Shown here piece after piece: positions 43,526 through 55,804 of a stretch of DNA of 64,000 bases (position 1 is the stretch's first letter; each line of letters starts with the position of its first letter). The notes under the pieces were generated by a model. That model did no database searches, was not told where the DNA came from, and saw only the letters and a list, made by a program, of their open reading frames with translations. The position numbers and the translations under genes were made by a program. The stretch covers positions 266,363,574 through 266,427,573 of the forward strand of contig NC_081407.1 of assembly GCF_030272615.1 (NCBI RefSeq). Direction: 5' to 3'. The stretch is from Cryptomeria japonica. Taxonomy: Eukaryota; Streptophyta; Pinopsida; Cupressales; Cupressaceae.

Positions 43526-44425
43526 TCAGTCCCTATGTTGTATCTGCTTGCTAATCCAAATATCGTGCAAAAACATGGCCTGCAACAGTGCTAAAAGATT
43601 CAAAATTCAAAATCCCGCTTCTCTCGCCCATTCTATGTTTCTAGCCCTTGCATGGGTAAGTTGATTCTCTAATAAAAATAAAGTTTATTGATAATTCTAT
43701 ATTTCTTTAACATGCTATGATCGAGATTTCTATTTTTCAATTTGAGAATCCGTTAAGTCATTGATGAAAACAATGAAATTGTGTTTCTAATATATTGGCA
43801 TTCATTTTCATCTCTTGACATCTGAAATATCTCTAATGTATTGATAGTCTTCGTCTGGTGTTAGGGTGTATTGCAAGATATTTAAGGGCCTACTCCATTT
43901 CTAGAAAATCTAGAGTGAGCTCACCTTAATGTTGCCTCACTTAATGACATTTTACCTCTACTTACCTATCTTCTTCAACATGCTCCTGCAATGAAAACCC
44001 TAATAGTATCTCGCCCACAAGGATTTGATGGCGCTCTCGAATTTGTGAACACACTATTTAACCTTCCTAGAGCATCAAAGGAAGCTAAAATTCTCTTATC
44101 AGTGAATAATTTTAAAGGAAGTGAGAGACCTCAACTGTGATATGGAGAGACTACCTTATCTGTGATGAGTAAAATGTGTGGATAATGGGGAGACAGAGCT
44201 TAAACGAGCATTGATGGGGGGTTTTTAAAGCTCTTGTATTTACATATTTCTTTTTTGTTGTTGTTTTTTGAGTTAGAAGGGTGGGTAAATGTTGAAGAAT
44301 TGTGTTTGAATCCCTTTCGATTCAGAGAATTGAAAGACAACCAATATTTTCCCAAAAAATTATGTAGATTGATGATTTGTGATATTTACACCGAAGGCAT
44401 TCCTTATATAAGAAAGATGACCTAA

Positions 44426-44914
44426 CTTTATAAATCAACATTCCATAACATCCCACAAACATGCAAGATGATTGAACATTGAGAGGGCATTGGATTTCCT
44501 CATCCATTACCTTTTTCCATCCCATTTGTTGCCCGATCGAGTTGATAAACGGTCACATCTATAATGTGAATTGTACTCTCACCATTAACTACATTTTTGT
44601 AATTGTTTTTGTTGTCGGTGATTGCCTAGGCTATTATATATTGGGGTTCATATGAATTAGTAGGTGACTTCTATGAAAATACATTAATATTTGCAAATTG
44701 TTTTTTCCTTCTCCATTTTTTGAAAAGTCACGAGAAAGAATTTTTATTTTAATTTTAGTTAAAATTTACTCTACTCTTTTAATTTTTACCTATATTCTAG
44801 TAAAGCATCGAAACTCTCTCTTTAAAATCTTTTTCTAAAAAAGTTGCAAAATGAAATTAATTTCCTCATAATCTTTTATTTATTTATGCTAACTAATTAA
44901 AATTGTTGGTTATA
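44426..44914. other. Non-coding spacer
   Basis: AT-rich, no element recognised. Ends with ATTGTTGGTTATA (44,902-44,914), the left target duplication of the next LINE. Confidence 0.55.
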
Positions 44915-45079
44915 CCCCATTCACAACTAACTTTAGCAACATTTTTAGGAACCTTGCTCTGTAATTTTTTCCCGCTCTACAATTTTTTGAACTTCTTGCC
45001 ATGCTTGTCATTTCTGCTGGGGAGGGCTAGTCCTCCTTGGACCCTGACCCCCCCGGTTGACTTGCAGATTTGCCCGGAT

Positions 45080-46361
45080 ATGGCTCTTGCGTTGCGCGCC
45101 CAAGGAGATGGGTGGGCTCCCACTGTTGTTGCTTGCAATGAGATCCTGCACGAGGCCCCCTACCTTGCAAAGCTTCCTCTGGTGGCCCCCAACTTAGATT
45201 CCCCCAGAAAGGACCCCAAGAATCAGGAGGTGGTTCCTTTACCTGGGGAAGATCAAGTGAACTCCTGGAAAGGTGCCCTTGTTGGTAACTCCAAGCCAGA
45301 AATTCTGACGTTGCTGCCAAAAGTCACTAATGGTGAGGAGGGCCTTGAGATTTGCCTCCCAGACAATATCATGGATAATATTGCTTCCTTCCTTCACCTT
45401 TGCCTGGTAGTAATATTCCTATCCTTCAAACCCACTATAGATATGGTCAGAATATGGGCGGGCTCTAGATGGAAAATCAAAGGTAGTGTCTCTGTCTCTG
45501 CCATGCCTGGCGGACTCTTCCTTTTTAGATTTATTGTAGAAGAAGACTTCATTTATATTATGTTTGGTTCATGGTCTTATGGTAAGCATTGCCTTACTCT
45601 CTCCAAGTGGAAGTCAGGATTTGACCCAAGTGCGGACCTCCTTAGACTGACGTTAGTTTGGATAAGAGTCCCAGGCCTCCCCATGGAATTTTGGGACAAT
45701 ACCATTTTTCAGGTGGATTGGTAACTCGTTTGGCCAATTTGTTGCTGTCGACAATGTGACAATGCAGAAGTCCATACTTGTGTATTCTCACCTTTGTGTG
45801 AATGTGGTTGTTAACAACCCACTCCCTAATTTCATTTCCCTCAAATGCAAATGGGGTAAATGGACACAGTAAATTGTCTATGAGAACGCCTCCCTGTATT
45901 GTCAAAGATGTGATAAACATGGCCATGTTATTGTGGACTGCCCGACCCCACAACCTCTCGAGGAAAAGTTGAAGGAGAAGTTGTCATCCCTGGGTATTGT
46001 TATTGGGGAGACAGTTGAGAATGGTAACCCCCCTAACCCCTTGGCCTTCGACAACATTGTGGGTCAGACTGAGGACCTGATAGAAAATATGGGCCCTCAA
46101 GATACCTCTAAGGAGGGTTACCCCTTCTTGGCTGGTATTCTTAACATGATAGTTACCCCTGACTCCAAGAAGGCTCCTACCCCCTCGAGGAGATGCTTGG
46201 GGCTAGAGTTAGAAGAAGGAGAGATCCCCCAAGCGAAGATTGATCAAGGTCTCAATGTGGAGGCGACTATCATGGAGAAGAAAGGGCTCATTACCTCCAC
46301 TCTGCCAGCAATCGTGAATCTGCTACCCAACCCAATGGGAAGTTGTGGGAGGAATATCTAG
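45080..46361 (+). pseudogene. LINE-b ORF1 (DUF4283-type Gag-like protein)
   Basis: The start MALALRAQGDGW at 45,080 is chosen because the open frame upstream crosses the insertion boundary at 44,915. The DUF4283 region is at about 45,400-45,715 (WKIKGSVSVSAMPGGLFLF, LTLVWIRVPGLPMEFWD). A frameshift near 45,715 leads to NSFGQFVAVDN. A TAA near 45,870 precedes an intact zinc knuckle CQRCDKHGHVIVDC (45,902-45,943). The same frame runs to 46,361 with a hydrophilic tail rich in Glu and Pro. RNA-binding role is by family. Confidence 0.78.
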
Positions 46362-49300
46362 AGTACTTGTGTTGGGGCCTCGCCTACCACTAGGCTTGGT
46401 CTGGACTCGACCTCCTCCTCGTCTGCTACAAGATCCTCTGGAGATATCACTACTCTATCTATTGGTAGTTGCTCTGCCCTGTCTTCGCCAACAGATAAGG
46501 ATAAGGGGGAATGACAGGAACTGAAAAGAAAAACTAGAGGAAATAAGAAGGCGGATGTGGGAAATGACCCTAAACTAGGCATACCCTTTGAGAGGACCCT
46601 CATAACTAAGGCAATGGCAAGGGAAATTTCTAGTGGAAGGCAATTAACCCTAGAGACAACACAGAAGGGTAAGAAATGAAGTTCCTCTCATGGAACTTAA
46701 GGGGCTTAAACAACCCCCAAAAGCAGTATGCTCTTAAGCAATGCATACTCACCAATAGAGTTGATATTATCCTAATCCAGGAGGTGAAAATGAATTACCA
46801 AAATTTTGCTATGCTTGTTGACAGTTTATGGCCGGGTGTTGCCTTTCAGTATGGAGAGGCGGATGGTGCCTCAGGAGGAATTTCTACCCTTTGGAATAAG
46901 AGCAAGCTGGATGGTCTTGCGGTTGGTTCTTCTCACAACTTTCTTTCCACCAAGTTCACTATGAATAACTTCTCTTGGTTCTTTTTTAACATTTATGCTT
47001 CTAATACTAGACACGGTCGGGTTTTGATCTGCGAGGAAATCACTACTTTCTTGACTAACAGTAAGGGGGAGTTGTTTATGCTAGCTGGGGATTTCAACAC
47101 CTCCCTTTATCCTTCTGAGAAGACAGGAGGTCTAACGGACTATAGTGAGAGAATGCTTGACTTTGTTGACTTCATCAGAAATAATGAGTTACTTGATCTT
47201 GACCTTCAAGGGAACCCGTTCACCTGGTCTAACAATAGAAAAGGCTCCAATCTGATTCAGGTCAGGGTGGACATGTTTCTAATCTCTGCCAAGTGGAACA
47301 TTGGAACTAATTCCTCACTCTTATCTCTCTCGCGCACTATCTCTGACCACTCCCCGATCCTCCTCTCCTAGGTTGATAAGCTGACCTCTGGTCCCTCACC
47401 CTTCAGGTATGAGATCATGTGGCACTCCCACCCAGACTTCAAGCAATGCATACAAAACTGGTGGAACTCCCTTGTTCAAGGGACAACTATGTTTAAAATT
47501 TCTAAAAAGTTGGAAATTATCAAAAGGGAGGTGAAAGCCTGGAGTCTTTCTTCCTTTGGGGATATCTTCAAGAGAAAAAAGGAGGCTGAAACCAATTTGG
47601 ACCACCTCCAGAGGGCCATTGCGGAGGGGACTTCCTCTAGGGACACTCATATAAAGGAGGAGGGATGGAGACACAAATGGAAATAAATCATGAATCTAGA
47701 AGAAATTTACTGGAAGCAAAGATTCAGAATCCAATGGTTAACTAAGGGGGACATGAACACCTCATTCTTTCATAGATCAGCCTCAAAGCATAAAAGGAGG
47801 AACACTATCCATTCCATTCTCAATAACAGAAATGAGGAAGTGGTGGGGAATAATGAAATTGGTCAATGGGCTTCCCTTCACTTTGCTAATGCCTACTCAA
47901 ATGATAGGGTCAGGGAACCTACTGAAATCAGTGATAAACTCCTCAGTCTCATCCCTCAAGTCCTGGATGAGGCTGATAATGAGCTGCTGATAAACCATGT
48001 GTTTGAAGAAGAAGTTAAAGCAGCAGTTTTTGCTATGGCTGCCTTTAAGGCCCCTGGTCATGACGGCTTCCCCCCTACTTTTTTCCAAACTTTTTGGGAA
48101 ACTGTGAAGTATGATCTCACTAAAGCTACTAGGGACTTCATTTGCACTAGTAAACTCCTGAAGAAGTTGAATAACACCTTCATTGTTTTGGTGCCCAAAG
48201 TTCATGATCCAAAACTCATGTCTGAATATTGGGCCATCAGCCTATGTAACTTAGTTTACAAAATTTTCTCTAAAGTTATTGTCAACAGAATCAAACCCCT
48301 CCTTGATAAATGCATCAGTCCCTCCCAAAGAGGTTTTGTTTTGGGCAAGCAGATTCTTGATGCTATCATTACTACTCATGAGGTCATTCACTCTATGGAG
48401 AAAAGTTGCAACCCAGGTATGGCTCTCAAACTTGACATCTCTAAGGCTTATGATAAAGTTAATTGGAAATTCCTGTATGCGGTCCTTTCTAAGATGGGAT
48501 TCCAGAAAAGATATATCAATATTATCAGGGTGGTGGTGGAAAGTGTTCACTATTCGATGATTGTCAATGGCACCCCATGGGGCTTCTTCAAGGCTAGGAA
48601 GGGGCTATGACAAGGAGACCCTCTCTCACCTTATTTGTTTATTATGGTAGCTGAAGTATTGAGTAGGAATTTCTCCAATCTGATCAGGACCAATAGAATC
48701 TCAAGGGTAAAGGCTGTTTCCACTCTCCCTCCTATGGTTATGCAACAATTCGTGGATGACACCTTCCTTTTTGGCCTATCGTCTGTGATAGAGGCTACAT
48801 AATGAAAACATCTGCTGGAAGAGTATGCCCTTGCTTCTGGTCAACTGATTAACTATTGCAAGAGCAACATTTACTTCTTTAACACGGACAAAATTCTCCA
48901 AGGTAAACTTATCCAAATCCTGGGTTGTAGTGTTGCTGATCTCCCTAATTCCTACTTGTGTTCCCCCCTCACTATCAAGGAGGTCGCCTCCCACTTTTGG
49001 GAATCAATCCTAGAAAGACTGCAAAACAAAATCGCAGGCTGGGCTGGAAAAAAATCTGAGTAGTGTGGGTAAACTCCAGCTCCTGGTGGCCTCTCTTCAA
49101 GGTGTCCCTATCTACTTTCTCTCTCTTTTCAAGATTTCCAATTCTATGGATGAGAAACTTGAGAGAATCCAAAGAAGCTTTTTGTGGATAGGATTGGAGG
49201 AGAAGGCTAGAATTAACTTATTCAACTGGGAAAAGGTATGTGATGCTCTGCAAAAAGGATTAGAAAATCTATTTGATGGCAACACACACAAGAGCACAAG

Positions 49301-50264
49301 AAACAAACATTAGTGTTAGCAACAAAAGATTATCCTAAACAGGCATATCAAGAGAGATATTAAGCATGAAATAGAAAGCATATAAACATAGAATAAAATA
49401 GCTAATCAAGATGCTCATAGTTGCTCCTCCCTTGTTCCTCTCCTCTCCAAGTCCCAAATGAGTGTAGCTCTCAGCTTTTAGCACTAGCCATGGATGCCAT
49501 ATGGAGATTCAAGATAGTTGAATATGATAAGCAAATGCTATGCAAGTGTAGATAGTGATGCTATGAGAAAGCTCTATGCTAATGCCAGTATAACAACAAT
49601 ACTCTAAAATGCTTCCTTCTTTGCTTGGGGAGAAGGGTTCTATTTATAGAAGAAATGGGGAAATGAAGGGTTAAGATTGAGTAATCTTAACAAGGGTTAG
49701 GATTGAAAGATATTCAATCCATGTGAGACTTTCAACCCAATCCCATGTTGACAAGTGTCACCATGAGGAGGCTTGAGAGGAGAGATAAGGAGTATTAAAT
49801 GCTTGAGGGGACATGATGGTTACCCTAGTCAAAGAGATAAATGCTTTGAAGAGACACATGGGTTACATGAGGGTTAAGTTAGGGGTCAAAGTCCTTAACC
49901 ATGGGTGCAAGTGGAATTAACCATTAATGGTCATGTAAGAGCCATAAGTGGTTTGGAAGACTTTAGAGGTTAATTTGTTGAACACACAAAGCATTAATTG
50001 CTTTTCAAAGACTTTGGAGTCTTTGAGAAGTGACTCCAATTTGCTTAGGAATGTGACAATATTTAGGGGATGGATTAGGTTAATTAGGAAGGGTTTAGAA
50101 GAATCTAGAAGGGGTTTAGGCATGCAAGTGGATTTTGTAGGAAAATGCAAGTGGGAGGAATTTTGGTATTTTCAATTAAAATAAAATCATTTATTTCAAT
50201 TAAATGGTGTAATTTGCATTTGGATAAATATTCAAATAAATATTAATTTATTTAAATGAGAAAA

Positions 50265-50520
50265 AGGAAGATAAAGCATTAACATGCTTGAAGACTTTGA
50301 GGGAAACCATTAAAGGCTTGAAGACTTTAAGGAAAACCATTAAAGTCTTAAGAAGACTTTAAGGGAAGCCATTAAGTTTGAAGACTTTAAAGCCATCAAG
50401 TTTGAAGACTTTAAGGGAAACCATTAAAGGCTTAAGAAGACTATAGAAGGAAGCCATCAAGTTTGAAGACTTTTAAAGCCATCAAGTTTGAAGACTTTAA
50501 GGGAAACCATTAAAGGTTTC
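50265..50520. repeat. Short tandem repeats in the solo LTR (AAGACTTTAAGGGAAACCAT type)
   Basis: Several imperfect copies of about 25-60 bp made of TTGAAGACTTTAAGG and AAACCATTAAAGG blocks. Confidence 0.75.
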
Positions 50521-50539
50521 AAGTGGGTGAGGATAAATA

Positions 50540-50790
50540 GGATTTTAAATAAATAATTTATTTAAAATAGTTGTGCAACTTGCTTTTGTAGGAAAATACA
50601 AGTGGGAGGAGGATAAAGGTGATTTAAATAAATGATTTATTTAAAATAGTTGTGCAACTTGCTTTTGTAGGAAAATACAAGTGGGTGGAGGATAAAGGTG
50701 ATTTAAATAAATTATTTATTTAAAATAGTTATGCAACTTGCATTTGTAGGAAAATACAAGTGGGTGGAGGATAAAGGTGATTTAAATAAA
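50540..50790. repeat. Tandem repeat in the solo LTR, 79-bp unit, three copies
   Basis: Units share ATAGTTGTGCAACTTGC and GGAAAATACAAGTGGG, with starts of TTGTGCAACT near 50,571, 50,650 and 50,729. Confidence 0.82.
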
Positions 50791-53201
50791 TGTTAATTTA
50801 TTTAAATGTGAGAGGTGGGATTTTGGGGGATTTAAATAAATATTAATTTATTTAAATGTGAGAGAATATTTAATTAAATAAATATGATTTATTTATTTAA
50901 TTAATGGTCTGAATTTGGTTAAGTGAATTAAATCAAATAAATTGAATAATTTATTTAATTAATAGGAGAAGAGGGTTAAGATGAATTAATTAAATATATT
51001 AATTTAATTAATTATTAATTGATGGTAAAATAATCAAATAAATATTAAATATTCATTTAATTAAGTGGACAGATTTATGTGACTATAGTATGCAAACCAA
51101 AGGTCATGGGTGGCCTTAGGATTAGAAAAATCTCTGATCTGAATAAAGCCTTGTTGACTAAAATCGGATGGATCCTTATGAAGGGCAAAATGGACTGGAG
51201 CATGATTATGAGGGCCAAGTACTTCAATCACACCCCCTTGACCTCCCTCCTCTCTTCCAATGAGCTCCCTCCTAGGTCTAAAATTTGGAACAACTTTGTT
51301 AAGAATAGGAAACTTCTCAAGAAGGGTCTAAAGTGGCAAGTTGGTAATGGTGAGAAAATTAGATTTTGGGAGGACAACTAGATTGGTGACAGACCCCTTG
51401 CCTCCTCCTGGTTTAGTTGCCTCATGATCACTCTGAAGGATTCAATTGGCTCCCTTGTGATTAACTACATCTCTCCCTTCTGTTGCTGGTTAAGGCTTGC
51501 TGATAGTCTGGGAAATACCCCCCAATGGATTCATTTGGCTAAAGGGTTGCAATCCCTTCTTAAGGGGATCATGATCACCTATTTCACTCACATTGATAAA
51601 CTTGTTTGGACCGCAAATCCCTCAGGGTCTTTCATTGTTAAATCAGCCTACAATCCCCTGGTTGTCTCCTTAAATGATTGTTATAATTGGAAAGAAGTTT
51701 GGAACTCTCAGCTCATCCCTGAAATTAACTTCTTTTGGTGGATGACCCTTCACAAGAAGATCCTTACTATTGATAATCTGAAGAGGAGGGGATTTACACT
51801 TGCCAACAAATGTGTTATGTGTAATTGTGCTGAGGAAAGCATAAATCACCTCTTTATTCATTGCCCCTTCGCTTCTGAGGTTTGGCACAAAGTTCTACAG
51901 AAATTCAATTTGGCTTGGACATTCTTGGAAGACTTGTAGCAGTTTATCAGCAACTGGAAGTGCCCCTCCGCACACCCACTAGTCACAATTTTTTGGAGAC
52001 TCATTCCTCGCCATGTATGTCAGCATATCTAGAAGGAAAGAAATAATAGGATTTTCCGTGACACTAGCAGCTCGGTTGACACGCTGACTGACATAGCTGA
52101 GAATTACCTTAGGGAGAACCCCGCAAGCTAGCCCTATGGCTTTGGATCGAAGGTATAATAAAACTTGGAATTTTCCAAATAGCTTCCATTGATATGATAA
52201 TTCAAAAAATATGGAGAGGATTAATACCAGATGGTCATCACCCCCCCTTGGGTCAAGCTCAATTTTGATGGTGTTGCTCATAGTGGTTCAGTGGTAGGGG
52301 GCAGAATTATTAGGGATAGCTTGGGCAACCTTGTTTTGGCCTATGCAGGAAATTCTGACTCTGTCTCGAGCAACATGGTTGAAGCCCTTGCTCGTTTTGG
52401 GGGGCTTAAGCTGGCCCTTGGAACCAATATTAAAAGACTGATCATTGAATGGGATTCTAAATTGATTATCGAGGCCACTAAAGGCACTTCAGGGATCAGC
52501 TGGAGAATAAAAATGTCATCAAGGATATCTGTTCCATGATTGTCTAGCTGGAGGAATTTCAAATTCAGCATATCTACAGAGAGGGGAATGCGGTGGCAGA
52601 CTCACTAGCTGCGACGGAACTGGAGATAAAAGGAATGAGGTGCTAGAGGCACCTATATTCTCTCACTGACAAGTAGAAGGACCTTATTAGGAATGAACAA
52701 ATCACCTTTATCCATCAATGAAGTGCCACTTTCCTTTAATAAACAAGTTTATTTGGGCTGACTTCTATGCTACGCTACTGACGGGAATTAAAATTAAAAT
52801 TGGGTGGGCTTTGCCATGCTAGCTTCTAATGGTCCCCACCTTCTCTGCCATATGCTGACTTGGCTAGCCACCTAATTTTGCATCGTCGATGGGTTGGAGT
52901 GCCAACTTTTGATCATTAATCACAGCAAGGACCCTAATTATTACCTTAACTGGAAACTTAGAACTTGCCATAATGACGATCTTTGCAAGTTGGTAGAGAT
53001 ATCAAGAGGTGTCCCTTCGCATGCTTCCTGGAGCTAGTGGAAGCAGGCCTTGGAAAACAACACCAAAAATCATTATTACACCTTGCACAATATTTGACTA
53101 ATTGTCGTTTGTTTTCTCTTAACTCCATCTCTAGTTTTCCTCTTTGCATTTCTCTTTTTAGGCTTGCGTTGTATCTCAACTTCACTCTGGAGGAAGCTAG
53201 A

Positions 53202-54557
53202 ATGGGAGGGGATTTAGTCTGAGTAGAACCAGACACTATTAATGACTATTTTCGCAACAACTCGTGCGTCTGGATGTATGGTAAGGAAGGAGGAATCATC
53301 CCGTTCATGGAAGCCATGAAGGGATTCGACGAAAACCTCTCCATGCAATTTGCCAACAGTTGGAAGGATAGGAGGGTGGTCATGGAGGACATTTCATTTG
53401 AAATCAATGAGGAAGTTATCACCCAGGCTACGGGTCTCTCCACCGAAGGTAGGAAATGGAAGAAAACCAACAGGGTTCAGGATGAAAACAACATGAACTG
53501 CTTCTTCAAAAAGGGTGAGGAGCCGACCAAAATGCATGGGGGTTTCAACAAGGAATGTTTACCCTACTTGTGGGATCAGGTTTACAAAATCATAATGAAA
53601 TACTTCACCCTCGAGGGAAGGTATGGTGTGTTCTACTATTATCACTTCCTGCTGCTAAACCACTTTCACAACCATGACACCATTTCTTTTCCTTTCTTTC
53701 TGCTGCATGCTCTTGAGTCTATTGTCAAAGGTCCGCAATTGTATGAGTCAAGAGGGTAATTTTGCCATCCTCCACCAAGGGCTAATGTTTAGGATTTACA
53801 ATTTTCATAAGGCCCTTTGCCCCCCTAAACCTATCTCGGTTCAACCCGCCCCCTCCATTCTGGGTCCCCCTGAAGGCTCTAAAAAAGGCCTCAAAAAGTC
53901 TTTAAACAAGCCGATGTCAATCTCCTGACCAAGGCCCCCCCTGCCCCTTCAAAATTGGGGAAAAAAATAAATGCAACCCTTCTACTGCGAAACCCACCTC
54001 CAAGAAACCCAAAAAGGAGCCCAAAATCCTCCTTGTTGAGTCTGATGCGAAGGAGGGTATCACCCCACACAGATCCCACATAAACAAATCCATGGTGAAG
54101 CAAATGGTTGTGAGAAAGAATTATGCTAACAAAGAAGAGGAGGATTATGAGAAAGCAGAAAGTGAGAAGGGGGAGGAGGATTTGGAGGCCACGGAGGGCT
54201 CAGATTCCTCCAATTTGGGCACTAATACCCCTGACTCAGAGACCATCTGACAGCGGGAAGACTGCTGCTAAAGAAGGGGAGAAGGAAGAGGCAGTGCAGT
54301 GTTTGGGTTGTAGTGCTATCTCTAAAGATCTAAATGGTGTTAAGAAAAAGATGGAACACTTGGAGTCCTATGTCAACAAGATTGGGAAATTCGCTGTCAA
54401 AGTGATGCACTCGTCAACTACCTCTTTGTTCTTGCTCCACCAGGATAAGGCTGATCTGGAAGGGCTGGGAAGCGACACCACTAAGGAACTGTTCCAGTTC
54501 CTAGCTGATGCTTGGACTAGGCTTATGCTCTCTAAGCACACGGGTGCTGATAATTAG
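53202..54557 (+). pseudogene. LINE-b ORF3, downstream of RNase H
   Basis: ATG at 53,202 (MGGDLV, then TGA, then VEPDTINDYF). A long open stretch at 53,274-53,759 reads KEGGIIPFMEAMKGF, NSWKDRRVVMEDISFEINEE, TQATGLSTEGRKW, DQVYKIIMKYFTLEGRYG and YYYHFLLLNHFHNH. These blocks align in order with LINE-a ORF3. Frame changes near 53,750 and 53,930 lead through a Lys/Pro-rich linker and an acidic stretch (about 54,100-54,250). A C-terminal frame to 54,557 has KKKMEHLESYVNKIGKF, probably coiled coil. It lies inside the LINE's target duplications, 560 bp after the RNase H stop. Product and role unknown. Confidence 0.65.
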
Positions 54558-54879
54558 GTTGTATGGTTGGTTTCCTTCCTTTTTGCTATATTTTTTATCG
54601 CTAGAACGCCTAGTTCCATGGTAATATTGCTACTTTTAACACTTTTTATAGTATTGACATTATGATGGTTTACTGCTGGTTATGGCGCTTGTTGGATGAG
54701 ATTGGTTTCAATCTCGGGTTATCCAATAATGGTAGGCAGTTTTTGTTTTTGATTACTAGAGTAGGGACTAGCTAACTGCCGCGTGTCTGCGATGTGTGTG
54801 CTAGTAAAACTTTTTTCTGTTTCTTTTGGGTCAGCCCCCAGTTTTGGCTGCTTTATAATAAAAAACATTGCTGGTTATA

Positions 54880-55289
54880 TTTTTATTATAAATTATATTT
54901 AAAGTTAAGATATACTCTTACATTTTATAATTTTTTAACATGGTTTAAAAATATTATATATAAATATATTATAAACAATTAAAATGATTTTTTTTTTTTT
55001 TTAAAGAAAAGTAATTTAAATTATTTAAAATGTATATGATATTTGTTATTTTAATTATGTTTTTTTATTTGATAAAATTTAATTCTTATGGAATAAAATT
55101 TCATAATAAATTTAAATTTTTTTAATATATATGTGTATAAATTGATTTCTGAAATATTCTATTCTCACCACGTTGAAATTTTGATTTTTTATATCTAGTT
55201 ATATAAGTGAATTATGAACACTTAATTACAACCATGCTCATTTAGTCTAACATCATTAGCCCTTGAATGATTCAGCTTAATTATATATA
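54880..55289. other. AT-rich non-coding stretch
   Basis: No gene or structured repeat recognised. Confidence 0.6.
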
Positions 55290-55798
55290 TTAAAATTAAA
55301 GGATTGATGAATATAGAAGTTTTTAAAAATGTAATTATATAGTATTTTTTAGTATTAAAATAGAAAATGAAATATGTATTAAAAATACATAAGTTTGAAA
55401 TTTTATTTATTTATTTATTTTTATGAAGTTACAAATAATAATTAAAATCTATTATAATTAATATAATTTTTAATTATTTATCTTATTAAAAATAAATTTA
55501 TCATAGAATAATTATGTTTTAAATTTTTATATTAATTTATATAAAGAATAAAAAGATTGATGAATATATAAGTGTTTTTCAATTAGATTGTATAATGATT
55601 CTAATATTAAAATAGAAAACAAAAACTATATATATTAAAAAGATTTTAGTTTGAATTTATTTCAATTATTCGTCTTTTTATGATACTACAAAGTAATAAT
55701 TAAAATTTATTAGAATTAATTTAATTTATAATTATTTATCTTATTAAAAATGTAATTGTTGTAGAAAAAATATATTTTAAATTATATAATAAATTAAA
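55290..55798. repeat. AT-rich tandem duplication, unit about 255 bp
   Basis: 55,290-55,545 and 55,546-55,798 align (AGATTGATGAATATA-type start, then TTAATTATTTATCTTATTAAAAAT), with many differences. Confidence 0.7.
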
Positions 55799-55804
55799 TT
55801 CCAA

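Larger units (their letters stand above)
35930..43646 (-). mobile_element. L1-type LINE with three ORFs (LINE-a), 7.7 kb
   Basis: Flanked by a perfect 16-bp direct repeat CTTGCATGGGTAAGTT (35,914-35,929 and 43,647-43,662), the target duplication. On the minus strand: 5' untranslated region, ORF1 (Gag-like with zinc-knuckle remnant), ORF2 (endonuclease, reverse transcriptase, RNase H), then ORF3. It looks full length, but all ORFs are broken by stops and shifts. The 3' end has only a short A-rich tail on the minus strand (CCTTAATGAAA). Confidence 0.85.
35033..44425 (+). pseudogene. F-box/LRR-type gene, broken, with a LINE at an exon-intron junction
   Basis: The only host-type gene recognised. 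ATG at 35,033 opens an F-box-like N-terminus (ILTKIPLDQVIHCFVLSKRW). After a break, SAKIDEWIHHAALKDVREM near 35,310-35,370 is typical of plant F-box/LRR proteins. An LRR-type stretch at 35,599-35,920 ends LDLKQICIDN...RYLAW at a splice donor (GTAAG). The LINE occupies 35,930-43,646. The intron then continues and a second exon starts at about 43,865 after TTAG, reading APAMKTLIVSRPQGFDGALE and LLSVNNFKGSE to 44,140. 44,234-44,425 (GWVNVEELCLNPF) may be a further remnant. Several stops and frame changes are present, so it would not make a full substrate adaptor. The exact family within F-box/LRR is uncertain. Confidence 0.62.
49241..51087 (-). mobile_element. Solo LTR (1,847 bp) inside LINE-b ORF2
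   Basis: Identical 5-bp duplications GTATG at 49,236-49,240 and 51,088-51,092; the RT frame is continuous without the insert. On the minus strand it ends GCAGAGCATCA and starts TATAGTCACA, that is TG decayed to TA. A TATA-like CTATAAATAGAACC on the minus strand (about 49,632-49,645) lies roughly 400 bp from the 3' end, which fits an LTR read on the minus strand. No coding region. Confidence 0.78.
46676..52642 (+). pseudogene. LINE-b ORF2: endonuclease, reverse transcriptase, zinc-binding region, RNase H (broken)
   Basis: An intact endonuclease domain opens MKFLSWNLRGLNNPQKQ (46,676), with IILIQEVKM, MLAGDFNTSL and ISDHSPILLS at 47,371, where a TAG interrupts. RT from about 47,690: FKAPGHDGFPPTFFQ, LVPKVHDPKLMSEYWAISL, GMALKLDISKAYDKV, then TGA at 48,608, GDPLSPYLFIM and QQFVDDTFLF (catalytic box FVDD). 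Several stops follow to 49,230. The solo LTR 49,241-51,087 splits the codon series NWEKVC/KPKVMGG, which is in frame without it. A zf-RVT-type region is at about 51,690-51,900 (CVMCNCAEESINHLFIHCPF) and RNase H at 52,250-52,640 (WVKLNFDGVAHSG; NAVADSLAATE). Stops and the LTR make it inactive. Confidence 0.88.
44915..54866 (+). mobile_element. L1-type LINE with three ORFs (LINE-b), about 8.1 kb plus a nested solo LTR
   Basis: Direct repeats ATTGTTGGTTATA (44,902-44,914) and ATTGCTGGTTATA (54,867-54,879) match at 12 of 13 bases. The right one is preceded by an A-rich tail (ATAATAAAAAAC), as expected of a target-primed insertion. Order: ORF1, ORF2, ORF3. Much better preserved than LINE-a but still broken. 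A 1,847-bp LTR interrupts ORF2. Confidence 0.82.
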
